From positions 186,001-250,000 of the forward strand of contig CALVEN010000003.1 in the NCBI GenBank assembly GCA_944326585.1: a stretch of DNA of 64,000 nt, written 5' to 3'. Position numbers and translations under genes: made by a program. The notes beneath the pieces are model-generated. The model was not told the origin of the DNA, ran no database searches, and saw only the letters and a list, made by a program, of their open reading frames with translations. Source of the DNA: Candidatus Gastranaerophilales bacterium (GTDB lineage: Bacteria > Cyanobacteriota > Vampirovibrionia > Gastranaerophilales > Gastranaerophilaceae). The first letter of the stretch is position 1; each line of letters begins with the position of its first letter. Of the stretch, positions 15,012 to 23,053 are shown piece after piece.

Positions 15012-15729
15012 ATTTCTTAAACAATAATTCAGGGTAAGATTGTTTTAATTGAATTAATTCGTTATCTGAAAGATTTAAAGATTTTATGTGGTCAAAACCG
15101 AATTTACCGTCCCGCGGAATGTAGAAATAATCTTTAAACATATTTTCATATTTTTTAAACATATTACCGGCAAAATCACAAACCCCGGTCCAGGAATCTA
15201 AAATAATGGTATTCTTATTCCAATCGCCGTTAAAAGGGCTTCCGTCTTTGTTAAACAGACAAACCATATGATCAATCTTTTCATCACCGCGTTTAAGATG
15301 TGCGGTATAGACATTATTAAATCCATTCATTTTCATAATAGCAGCCGAAACATCAGCATTTTCCATACAGTTGCCTAATCTTGCAAATTTGAGCTGAGAA
15401 ATTGTATTATTAACCCTTTCAAAATCCGTTTTACTCTTTGAAGAAAAACAATCCCTTACATTATTCATTCTTCTAATCAATTCTCTCTGGCAAAGCATTA
15501 AGTTAAAAAACTTTTTTTCCGAAGCATTGGAACAACTTAACGGAAAAAGCGGATTATGATTTAGAAATTTATCGTAACTGTCTGTGAACTTCCACTTCAT
15601 TTTTTCAAACATGGGCGAAACCTTTGTTGAGGAAACGTGCGGGAGATTTTCATTAACAATATGACAAACCTTATATGCTGTTTTAATTTGCGGGCATCTG
15701 CCCGTAAAATTTACCTTAGGAGAATTCAT
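15010..15729 (-). CDS. Possible papain/transglutaminase-fold protein with N-terminal NFTG motif
   Basis: 239 residues with no clear database family in my memory. A C-H-D arrangement is visible: GNCMENADVSAA (Cys121), KIDHMVCLF (His154) and ILDSWTG (Asp178). This order and spacing match papain-like and transglutaminase-like cysteine enzymes, including some secreted effectors. The N-terminus, MNSPKVNFTGRC, has no signal peptide but carries the short F-T-G motif shared with four other proteins in this window. No Shine-Dalgarno site is evident before the ATG. Function is unproven; a protease, amidase or deamidase is possible. Confidence 0.6.
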   Translation of the reverse strand: MNSPKVNFTGRCPQIKTAYKVCHIVNENLPHVSSTKVSPMFEKMKWKFTDSYDKFLNHNPLFPLSCSNASEKKFFNLMLCQRELIRRMNNVRDCFSSKSKTDFERVNNTISQLKFARLGNCMENADVSAAIMKMNGFNNVYTAHLKRGDEKIDHMVCLFNKDGSPFNGDWNKNTIILDSWTGVCDFAGNMFKKYENMFKDYFYIPRDGKFGFDHIKSLNLSDNELIQLKQSYPELLFKK

Positions 15730-15829
15730 ACTGATTAAAGTAAAGTAAAGAATTAAATTGCGTATATCAAGTAAAATTTTAAGATTTATTAATATTTTTC
15801 AGGAGATGATGTTAATTCAAAAATAGTTA

Positions 15830-15858
15830 TTGCATTTTTTTTTTCAGCATTTTATAAT
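15830..15858 (+). promoter_or_regulatory. Promoter of tRNA-Asp
   Basis: TTGCAT (15830-15835), 17 bases, TATAAT (15853-15858). Transcription would start a few bases before the mature tRNA end at 15873. Confidence 0.75.
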
Positions 15859-15872
15859 AATAAATGTCAAAT

Positions 15873-15949
15873 GGGAGCGTAGCTCAGTTGGTTAGAGCGC
15901 ATGCCTGTCACGCATGAGGTCGCGAGTTCGAGCCTCGTCGTTCCCGCCA
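15873..15949 (+). tRNA. tRNA-Asp (anticodon GTC)
   Basis: A full cloverleaf is visible. The acceptor stem pairs GGGAGCG with CGTTCCC, the D arm has AGCTCAGTTGGTTAGAGC, the anticodon loop is CTGTCAC (GTC) and the T arm has GAGTTCGAGCCTC. The discriminator is G, and CCA is encoded at 15947-15949. A good sigma-70 promoter lies directly upstream. Confidence 0.97.
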
Positions 15950-15967
15950 TTAAGGAAGCTTAAGCGA

Positions 15968-16552
15968 CTACAAAACAATTTCATCCAAATCCGAAACTTC
16001 AACTTTATCAAAAATCCTATTGAATAATTCCTCCGGTTTATCTTTATAAATATTTTTTAAATTTTTGGACACAACACAATTTCCAATTAACCATTCATCA
16101 TTTTTTGAGGAATATGCAACATGGTTTTCAAATAACCCGCCTTTAAATTGCGAAAACGGTATTTTATATTTGTTCAAAAATTCGACGAATTTGTCAAATA
16201 AATTCATACTTGTCGGGCTGTTTATATTATTCGGTTTCGAGCCAAGCAAAAACCCTTGAAGATATTTGTTTGATAAATCAATTTTTTCCGAAATAAAATT
16301 TTCTATAAGCTTAAAATTATTATTTTTAGGATTCGTCGGACAAATATGAGTTAACAAAACCTTCTCCCCGTCAGTCAAACCGCACACGGAGCAGTCTAAA
16401 ATATCTTTTGTGTATGCACTGTCCGATAAAACACTTTGCTTAATTGTCCATGGCTCTTTAACAAACTTTTTTTCGCCCATTTGAATTGTTGTATTATAAA
16501 ATTCATTCAAAGGGACAAGACGTATTCTTGAGGTAAATGAAACTTTATCCAT
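15968..16552 (-). CDS. Protein of unknown function with N-terminal SFTS motif
   Basis: I start at the ATG giving MDKVSFTSRIRLVP (194 residues), because a TTG seven codons upstream lacks support; an AGG is the only weak ribosome site. The region DCSVCGLTDGEKVLLTHI places Cys54/Cys57 and His69 as in CheD/YfiH-like or CNF-like Cys-His deamidase folds, and a Gly-rich strand follows. This is a weak resemblance, not an identification. The N-terminal V-S-F-T-S matches the motif of four other proteins here. The downstream end faces tRNA-Asp. Confidence 0.55.
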   Translation of the reverse strand: MDKVSFTSRIRLVPLNEFYNTTIQMGEKKFVKEPWTIKQSVLSDSAYTKDILDCSVCGLTDGEKVLLTHICPTNPKNNNFKLIENFISEKIDLSNKYLQGFLLGSKPNNINSPTSMNLFDKFVEFLNKYKIPFSQFKGGLFENHVAYSSKNDEWLIGNCVVSKNLKNIYKDKPEELFNRIFDKVEVSDLDEIVL

Positions 16553-16593
16553 ACTGCCTGTAAAACATGTCAAGATAAAAAATTGCCCCGTAT

Positions 16594-16621
16594 AAAAAAA
16601 GCGGCAATTGCCGCTTTTTTT
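16594..16621. terminator. Terminator of the 58-residue small gene
   Basis: GCGGCAATTGCCGC (16601-16614), a perfect palindrome with A7 before and T7 after. It lies 28 bases beyond the stop codon of the leftward small gene at 16650. Confidence 0.85.
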
Positions 16622-16649
16622 ATCCTATATTCCTATATTTCCAACGATT

Positions 16650-16826
16650 TTATGCTATAAAATTTGTTCCGTATCTGTTTGCACCGTGAAAGAATGATTG
16701 CTTCATTAACTCGGTTAAAGATTTTCTTATAACTAATTTATCATTAAGTTTAACACCTTTAATTGCATCGGATGTTGTCTTATAAGTATCAGAAACTGCA
16801 TTAGAAAATAACAGCATAGTTGCCAT
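16650..16826 (-). CDS. 58-residue protein of unknown function
   Basis: A short frame beginning MATMLLFSNAVSDTYKTTSD and ending GANRYGTNFIA, preceded by GAGAGGT at a proper distance and followed by a strong terminator. It is mostly polar and helical, with KGVKLNDKLVIRKSLTELMKQ in the middle. There is no membrane segment and no known family. Ribosome site, promoter-sized upstream gap and terminator together make it likely to be real, although it is below usual annotation length. Confidence 0.55.
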   Translation of the reverse strand: MATMLLFSNAVSDTYKTTSDAIKGVKLNDKLVIRKSLTELMKQSFFHGANRYGTNFIA

Positions 16827-17011
16827 ATATTTTACCTCTCTCTTAATTTTAGCTTTATTTATCTCTCGTACTTATATAAAAAATTCCTATAAAAAATTAT
16901 TGACTTTTTATATTCAATTTATATAAAAACTGTTACATAACTTAACAATACAAGATTAAAGTTTTTATATTATTATGCCGATAACCAGAATGTATATAAA
17001 AGGAGAAGTAT

Positions 17012-17458
17012 ATGGATATTCAAAAACTAAATGCAAACATCAAATGGCAGCAGTTAACTGCAAAGGAAATTTTAAAATATCAACAGCAAGGGGAACAGGT
17101 ACCGAACGAGTATCAGAAATGGGCAGCTGCAATTAGTGCAGTGTTGAACGTCCCTGACGAAGTGACATATGAAATGACAAACGGCGAAACAGATATTGCG
17201 GCGCTGGAAGCAACTTTAGGCATGGATATGATGAGAACGGAGGTTCGGCCTGCGGATGAAACTGAAAATAATATAGGCAGTGAATCGGAAGAAGCACGTG
17301 ATGAGGCTGAACTTGCTGCATTTACAACGGAAACGCAAAATGCAGATGAAACACGGCAGACTGAAGATACCATAACCCTCGCAGATCAAGCAATTATGAC
17401 CGATCCGAATGAAATAATAAAACGTAAACAAAGACGCGGAATTCCTCCGTTAACGTAG
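17012..17458 (+). CDS. Acidic protein of unknown function
   Basis: 148 residues. The first 65 look ordered and helical (KWQQLTAKEILKYQQQGEQV). The rest is acidic and low in complexity, rich in Glu, Thr, Ala and Asp (about 75-135), and ends with a basic patch KRKQRRGIPPLT. No signal, membrane helix or family is recognised. AAAGGAG precedes the ATG. The 3' end overlaps the convergent rpe gene by 9 bases. A charged disordered tail suggests a scaffold or binding partner, but nothing in the context assigns a role. Confidence 0.6.
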   Translation: MDIQKLNANIKWQQLTAKEILKYQQQGEQVPNEYQKWAAAISAVLNVPDEVTYEMTNGETDIAALEATLGMDMMRTEVRPADETENNIGSESEEARDEAELAAFTTETQNADETRQTEDTITLADQAIMTDPNEIIKRKQRRGIPPLT

Positions 17459-18088
17459 ACTTTGAACTGCAGATATAATATTGCCGGATTTATAGATATA
17501 ATTTCCGGCGACAAGCGAATTTGCACCGTAACTGGTGCAAATTTTTGCTGTTTGAGCGTTAATTCCGCCGTCAACCTGTATAATCAAATTTTCCGGAGCA
17601 TGCCGCTTTATTGTCGGAATTTTTTCAGCACAATCTTCCATAAAACTTTGCCCGCCAAAACCGGGTTCCACAGTCATAACAAGAAACAAATCCAAAATTT
17701 CCAAATATTTCAAAATCTCATCCGGAGATGTTTTCGGCTTAATGGACATGCCGGCTTTGATACCGAATGACTTAATCAAATCGACAATTGCGCTGACATC
17801 ATTAACAGCTTCATAGTGAAATGTCAAAATATCCGCGCCGGCTTTTGCAAAAGGCTCAATGTATTTTTCGGGATTTTCAATCATCAAATGAACATCAAGC
17901 GGCAAATTAGTGACTTTTTTAATAGATTTGACAACAGGAACACCGATTGTAATATTCGGGACAAAATGTCCGTCCATAACATCCACGTGAATCCAGTCCG
18001 CACCTGCATCCTCAACGCGTTTGATATCGCATTCAAGATTGGCAAAATCTGCTGATAATATTGACGGTGAAATAATTATTTTTGACAT
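17450..18088 (-). CDS. rpe: Ribulose-phosphate 3-epimerase
   Basis: Interconverts ribulose 5-phosphate and xylulose 5-phosphate in the pentose phosphate pathway. It is a 212-residue TIM barrel with SILSADFANLE at the start, the metal-binding HVDVMDGHFVPN near 35-46, HLMIENPE near 67, MTVEPGFGGQSFM near 138-150 and the phosphate-binding DGGINAQT. It overlaps rnc by 13 bases, so the two are translated together. It is last of the pyrH-frr-cdsA-rnc-rpe run. Confidence 0.96.
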   Translation of the reverse strand: MSKIIISPSILSADFANLECDIKRVEDAGADWIHVDVMDGHFVPNITIGVPVVKSIKKVTNLPLDVHLMIENPEKYIEPFAKAGADILTFHYEAVNDVSAIVDLIKSFGIKAGMSIKPKTSPDEILKYLEILDLFLVMTVEPGFGGQSFMEDCAEKIPTIKRHAPENLIIQVDGGINAQTAKICTSYGANSLVAGNYIYKSGNIISAVQSLR

Positions 18089-18771
18089 TCAGCTATCCCC
18101 AATTTTTTACACGCTTCGTATGCGCACTTTTGTTCGGCATCTTTTTTGGACTTGCCGGATGCGCTTGCTATAAGCTTACCCTCATACCAAACTTCAACCT
18201 CAAATGTCTTATTATGCGCAGGACCTGTTTCATTTATGACACGATATTCGGGAATTGTTTTGGTTTTGCTCTGGGTATATTCCTGCAAAAGCGCTTTTGC
18301 ATTGTATTTTTCAAAATTTTTATCGACTTCTTGAATATACGGTAAAAAAATACGGTTAATAAATTCAATCAGCTCACTGAATTTGCCGTCCAGATAGTAC
18401 GCGCCAAGAACCGCTTCAAAAGCGCAGGCACAAACTGATTCAAGCTTACGGCACCCTTGTTTTTCCTCATGTTTGCCGAGAATAATCAATTCGGAAAGTC
18501 CTATTTTTTCGGCAACCTCAAATAACACCGCATCGGAAACAATTACTGAGCGGATTTTTGACATACTGCCTTCCGTATAATCAGGATATTTTTTATACAA
18601 AATATCGGATACTGCAAGCTTTAACACGGCATCACCCAAAAACTCAAGCCGTTCGTAACTTTCCGTATAATCCATTTCATGCTCTTTTGTATAAGAAGGA
18701 TGAGTTAACGCTTTTTTAAAAAGTTCCGCGTTTTCAATGTTTATATTAAAAATCTGCTCCAAATTATCCAT
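18076..18771 (-). CDS. rnc: Ribonuclease III
   Basis: Cleaves double-stranded RNA in rRNA precursors and structured mRNAs. 231 residues: an endonuclease domain with the signature ERLEFLGDAVLKL near 40-52 and a second acidic site near 113-120 (CAFEAVLGAYYLD), then a double-stranded RNA-binding domain from about 157 (NAKALLQEYTQ ... SGKSKKDAEQKCAYEA). It shares one base with cdsA upstream and overlaps rpe downstream. In a genome with so many intercistronic hairpins its substrates could include those palindromes, which is speculation. Confidence 0.96.
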   Translation of the reverse strand: MDNLEQIFNINIENAELFKKALTHPSYTKEHEMDYTESYERLEFLGDAVLKLAVSDILYKKYPDYTEGSMSKIRSVIVSDAVLFEVAEKIGLSELIILGKHEEKQGCRKLESVCACAFEAVLGAYYLDGKFSELIEFINRIFLPYIQEVDKNFEKYNAKALLQEYTQSKTKTIPEYRVINETGPAHNKTFEVEVWYEGKLIASASGKSKKDAEQKCAYEACKKLGIAECQK

Positions 18772-19643
18772 TAAAATAAACCTTTAACAAATAATATAAA
18801 ATTATTCATCAAATCCTGCGAAAATACAAAATATTTGCAGAAATAATACATAACCGGAATTGTAAGAATATAGCTGTCGCATCTGTCTAAAAATCCGCCA
18901 TGACCCGGCAGGCTGTCACCGGAATCTTTAACGCCGGCGTCACGCTTGATTAAAGATTCGCTCAAATCTCCAATCTGTGCAAAAGCCGTACATAAAAGCC
19001 CTAATAAAACTGATACATACCATTCAATCCCGATATACCCGCCGATTACAACAGCGCCTATAACCGCACAAATTGCACCTCCGACAGAACCTTCGATAGT
19101 TTTATTCGGACTTATAACAGGCGCAAGCTTATGTTTTCCGAGATGTCTGCCCGCATAATAACAGCCGGTATCGGTCAGCAAAACAGCCATAAACATTAAA
19201 ACAACAAACCCTAAGCCGTCATGGAATTTTGCGCTTTCTAAATTCCGCAAGAATAACAAATGCAGCGGAAACCAGCCGCAATATATCATACCCAGCATAG
19301 TTGTTGCAACGTTGGCAATATAAGGCTGACGACCTCTGAATAAAACCCACATGAATGCGCCTATTCCGCAAATGGTCAACGCAAATGCAACCAGATCAAA
19401 CCTCTGAACATATGCAATCACTGCAAGCAGGGCTTCCGCTATATAAATCATTTTCAAACTCGGGTAAAAACCTTTGTGATTCAGTATTTTTACATACTCT
19501 TTTGATGCAAAATACAAAATGAACAAAAGCATTGCAAGAAGCGCAAGTCTGCCTTCAATAATACAGCCCATTGCAGCCGTACCCATTATAAGCCCCGTGA
19601 GCATTCTTGTGGCATTTTTATTGAGGCCTTTAATCTCCGTCAT
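18771..19643 (-). CDS. cdsA: Phosphatidate cytidylyltransferase
   Basis: Makes CDP-diacylglycerol from phosphatidate and CTP, the branch point of phospholipid synthesis. 290 residues with about eight transmembrane helices. The conserved C-terminal signature SLIKRDAGVKDSGDSLPGHG (about 233-252) is intact, and an earlier conserved segment (PNKTIEGSVGG) also fits. It overlaps frr by a single base and follows it in the operon, the order found in many bacteria. Confidence 0.95.
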   Translation of the reverse strand: MTEIKGLNKNATRMLTGLIMGTAAMGCIIEGRLALLAMLLFILYFASKEYVKILNHKGFYPSLKMIYIAEALLAVIAYVQRFDLVAFALTICGIGAFMWVLFRGRQPYIANVATTMLGMIYCGWFPLHLLFLRNLESAKFHDGLGFVVLMFMAVLLTDTGCYYAGRHLGKHKLAPVISPNKTIEGSVGGAICAVIGAVVIGGYIGIEWYVSVLLGLLCTAFAQIGDLSESLIKRDAGVKDSGDSLPGHGGFLDRCDSYILTIPVMYYFCKYFVFSQDLMNNFILFVKGLF

Positions 19644-20209
19644 TATACCGTCATAACCTCTTTTTCTTTTGCCGCAACGTTTGTATCAATTAAACCTGTA
19701 TATTTATCGGTTAATTTTTGAATTTTATCCTGATTATCTTTAACCATGTCTTCGGGAAGATTTTCGGATTTTTCAAGTTTTTTCAAATCATCGGACATGT
19801 CACGGCGTACGTTTCTTACCGCAACTTTTGCTTCTTCGCCGAGTTTTTTCACATCTTTTACGATTTCACGGCGTCTTTCCTCTGTCAAAGGCGGGAATAC
19901 CAATCTGATACAAATCCCGTCGCTGTTTGGAGTTATACCGATTTCAGCCTTAATAATGGCTTTTTCAATATCTTTGATTATAGATTTGTCATACGGTGAA
20001 ATAACAAGAGTGGTACCGTCCTGAACAGTCACCTGAGACATTTGTCTTAAAGGTGTCGGAACACCGTAGTAATCTACCAGAACTTTATCCAAAATCCCGG
20101 GATTTGCACGTCCGGAACGGATTGATGCAAATTCACGGTGCAATTGCGCAATTGCTTTTTCCATTTTTTCTTCACCGAATAAAAATAATTCTTCTAATGC
20201 CTCTGACAT
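19643..20209 (-). CDS. frr: Ribosome recycling factor
   Basis: Splits post-termination ribosomes with EF-G. 188 residues: a long three-helix bundle with the conserved FASIRSGRANPGIL near 27-40 and VKDVKKLGEEAKVAVRNVRRD near 120-140, plus a small beta domain between. The normal length in most bacteria is 185. Located directly after pyrH with 12 bases between, a nearly universal pairing. Confidence 0.97.
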   Translation of the reverse strand: MSEALEELFLFGEEKMEKAIAQLHREFASIRSGRANPGILDKVLVDYYGVPTPLRQMSQVTVQDGTTLVISPYDKSIIKDIEKAIIKAEIGITPNSDGICIRLVFPPLTEERRREIVKDVKKLGEEAKVAVRNVRRDMSDDLKKLEKSENLPEDMVKDNQDKIQKLTDKYTGLIDTNVAAKEKEVMTV

Positions 20210-20221
20210 CTCTTACCTCTT

Positions 20222-20932
20222 TCAATTAATATATGTTCCTATCTGTTCACCTTTTAGAATATCAACTATACCATTTTCAGCTTCAAAATCAAATACCACA
20301 ATAGGTATATTATTTTGTTTACACAAAGCACAGGCGGCCGTGTCCATGACCTTCAAGCCGTTTTTGATGATATCATCATAGGTAATATTTTCAAGCTTTT
20401 GAGCCTGCGGGTTAGTATTCGGATCATCCGTATAAACCCCGTCAACACCGTTTTTCGCCATAAGCATGGCTCCGGCATTAATTTCGGAAGCTCTTAATGC
20501 CGCTGCGGTATCCGTTGTAAAGAAAGGATTTCCCGTACCTGCCGCAAAAATAACAACTCTGCCTTTTTCAAGGTGTCTTATTGCGCGGTGTCTGATATAG
20601 GGTTCCGCAATCTGATTCATGGCAATAGCACTTTGAACACGGCATGGTACATCAATTTGATTTAATGCACTTTGTAAAGCAATTGCGTTCATAACTGTTG
20701 CAAGCATCCCGACATAATCGCCTGATGCCTGATCCATGCCGAGTTTCGCACTGTTTTTCATCCCGCGGAAAATATTCCCGCCGCCGACAACAACAGCAAT
20801 TTGAGCACCCATATCAAGTGCCTTTTTAATCTCACCCGCAATCATTTTGACGGGTTCTTGATCAATTCCGAACTGCTGTGTGCCTAAAAGTGCTTCTCCG
20901 CTAATCTTTAATAAAATTCTTTTATATTTCAT
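20222..20932 (-). CDS. pyrH: UMP kinase
   Basis: Phosphorylates UMP to UDP and is an amino-acid-kinase-fold hexamer unrelated to eukaryotic UMP kinases. I start at [15 protein letters not shown], since GGAGAGAAAG lies just upstream; the ATG four codons earlier lacks a site. 236 residues. The GGGNIFRGM nucleotide loop near 53-61, the [15 protein letters not shown] motif near 134-148 and [12 protein letters not shown] near 163-174 are all present. It is first in the leftward run to rpe. Confidence 0.96.
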   Translation of the reverse strand: MKYKRILLKISGEALLGTQQFGIDQEPVKMIAGEIKKALDMGAQIAVVVGGGNIFRGMKNSAKLGMDQASGDYVGMLATVMNAIALQSALNQIDVPCRVQSAIAMNQIAEPYIRHRAIRHLEKGRVVIFAAGTGNPFFTTDTAAALRASEINAGAMLMAKNGVDGVYTDDPNTNPQAQKLENITYDDIIKNGLKVMDTAACALCKQNNIPIVVFDFEAENGIVDILKGEQIGTYIN

Positions 20933-20995
20933 CTTTCTCTCCACAGGATACTATTTTCTTAATGATAGCCTAAAGAAGCAGATTTGTAAAGTGAT

Positions 20996-21802
20996 TTACT
21001 TAATTTTAAACTTTGCACCTTTTTTAATAAGAAAGTTAATCCAATCCTGCGGTAAACGCGAAAGAATTGAAGCGGCTTTTGCATCCGGACCTATTGTATA
21101 CGAAGCTTTCGGATTATCAACCTCATTAATCTCCGCAATCAAATCCACTACCTTTGACACATCTAAGCCATGGATTTGGTTTTTACGGGCATTTTTAACC
21201 ATAAAATTCATTTCTTTTTCAAAACCTTGAGAATTTTCTATGGACTCTTTATTTCCGGAAATGGATTTTTCCCACAAAGGAGTAGCAATTACGCCCGGCT
21301 TTACGGAAATAACTTTAATATTGTGTTTTGTTTCCAGCATCATTGAATTGAATAACATATCCAATGCTCTTTTAGAAGTACAATAAGGCGCAATAAACGG
21401 GAAAACACCGAAGCTTGCCATTGAACTTATATTAATAACTCTGCCGCCATCCAATAAATCCCATAGTCTTTGAGAAAAATCAAGATGCGAAAATGTATTT
21501 ATCTGGAATTGTTCACGAATTCTCTCGGGTGAAATGCTTTCCATAGCCCCTGCAACAACGCACCCGGCAACATTAATCAGTGTATCAATTTTATCGGTTT
21601 GAGATTTTATAAAAGCCGCTGCAAGCTTTATGGACTCAGGATCCGTCATATTTATATAAAACGGAGTAACACCGAGCTTTTCCAAATCAGACACGTAATT
21701 TTCATTACGATAGCCTGCAAAAACTCTGTTATCTTTTGCAAAATATTGTGTGAGCGCCTTGCCTATTCCTGATGTAGAACCTGTTATGACAATTGTTTTC
21801 AT
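20996..21802 (-). CDS. Short-chain dehydrogenase/reductase
   Basis: A 268-residue classical SDR. It has the nucleotide-binding TGSTSGIGKA near 7-16, NVAG near 80, catalytic Ser in ISSMASFGVF near 133 and YCTSK near 149-153 (Tyr and Lys of the active site). I start at MKTIVITG, preceded by AGAGGAAAAATA; the longer frame upstream runs into the pilus gene. The substrate cannot be told. The C-terminal part after 190 is longer than in FabG, as in SDRs acting on retinol- or sterol-like compounds. It lies between pyrH and the pilus cluster. Confidence 0.85.
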   Translation of the reverse strand: MKTIVITGSTSGIGKALTQYFAKDNRVFAGYRNENYVSDLEKLGVTPFYINMTDPESIKLAAAFIKSQTDKIDTLINVAGCVVAGAMESISPERIREQFQINTFSHLDFSQRLWDLLDGGRVINISSMASFGVFPFIAPYCTSKRALDMLFNSMMLETKHNIKVISVKPGVIATPLWEKSISGNKESIENSQGFEKEMNFMVKNARKNQIHGLDVSKVVDLIAEINEVDNPKASYTIGPDAKAASILSRLPQDWINFLIKKGAKFKIK

Positions 21803-21812
21803 TATTTTTCCT

Positions 21813-23042
21813 CTAGGTTGACATATATGATCCGAACAACGGCAGATAAAGTGCCAGTGCCAGAACAAGTACAATACTACCGATTACAATCAACATTATC
21901 GGTTCAATCATTTTAGTCATTACATCAATAATGTTGTCGAGCTTTTTATCAATAAAGTTTGTTGCCTGCATAAGCATATCGCCCAGACGACCTGATTGCT
22001 CACCTGTTGCAATCATAAACAAAATCATCTTCGGCATAACTCTCGTTGACCTTAACGCGGATGACAGGTGCTGACCCTGCTGAACTTTTGTAGTTGCAGC
22101 CTCAATTCTGGTCTTTAAAATATAATTTGTAAGAGTTAAATTTGCAAGATACAAACATTCAATAATCGGAACACCCGCATCATATGCCACCTGCAAAACC
22201 GCAATAAAGTTTGAGAAATTAGAAAATTGTATCAAATCCGCAATAACCGGAATTTTTAATACATATTCGTCGATTTTTCTTTTTGACGGCTGCCAGCTGA
22301 ATAAAAACGTAACAAACCCAAACAAACCGCCGAGCATTACGGGAACAAAATACCAGTATGTTTTCAAAAATACACCGATATCCATTAATTTTGCCGTAAT
22401 CCACGGGAGTTCCTTACCCATTGTATCAAACATATCCTTAAATACAGGAAATACGAACATCAACATTATTAATACAATAAGGATAGCCAGAACAATAACG
22501 AAAACCGGATACATTAATGTACCGATAACCTTACTTTTAATTGCGGCTTCTTTATTCAAAAGTTCCAATAAACGTTCAAGTGTTTTTTCCAATTCACCGG
22601 AATCTTCACCGGCTTTACATAAGCCTATATATATTTGTCCGAATTGTTTTGGATATTTTGCGATAGTATCGGCGAATGTTCCGCCGTTCATAATCTGCCG
22701 CCGCAATTCCTGTGCAACAAGTCTTATTTTAAGCTTTGCGGCATCATTTTCAATAAACAGTAATGATTCAATAATAGGAATACCGGATTGTGCAAGAATT
22801 TGCAGAGTAGATGTAAAATCAATTCTGTCTTGAAGCCCGAGCTTTGAGACTTTACCCTTTTTAGCAGAAGGCACGGAATCTTTGCCGTCAGTTTGACCTT
22901 TGACGTGTTCTTCCTCAACTTTAGTAGGCAAAAAACCGAGTTTACGAATATTATCTCGTGCCTCACGGGGGGTTTGAGCTTCTATTTTACCTTTTACAAT
23001 CTCTTTGTTATTCTTTAATGCCGTATAATTATATATAGTCAT
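21813..23042 (-). CDS. Type IV pilus/type II secretion platform protein (PilC/GspF)
   Basis: An inner-membrane platform that couples the cytoplasmic ATPase to pilin assembly. 409 residues: an N-terminal cytoplasmic part (YNYTALKNNKEIVKGKIEA) and two repeated GspF domains, each ending in membrane helices (about 170-200, 215-240 and 375-400). AGGTGCGG precedes the ATG. It follows the ATPase gene by 11 bases within the cluster secretin-ATPase-platform. The family cannot separate type IV pili from type II secretion. The pilin-like gene and PilMNO set in this window favour a pilus. Confidence 0.92.
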   Translation of the reverse strand: MTIYNYTALKNNKEIVKGKIEAQTPREARDNIRKLGFLPTKVEEEHVKGQTDGKDSVPSAKKGKVSKLGLQDRIDFTSTLQILAQSGIPIIESLLFIENDAAKLKIRLVAQELRRQIMNGGTFADTIAKYPKQFGQIYIGLCKAGEDSGELEKTLERLLELLNKEAAIKSKVIGTLMYPVFVIVLAILIVLIMLMFVFPVFKDMFDTMGKELPWITAKLMDIGVFLKTYWYFVPVMLGGLFGFVTFLFSWQPSKRKIDEYVLKIPVIADLIQFSNFSNFIAVLQVAYDAGVPIIECLYLANLTLTNYILKTRIEAATTKVQQGQHLSSALRSTRVMPKMILFMIATGEQSGRLGDMLMQATNFIDKKLDNIIDVMTKMIEPIMLIVIGSIVLVLALALYLPLFGSYMST

Positions 23043-23053
23043 AACCGCACCTA

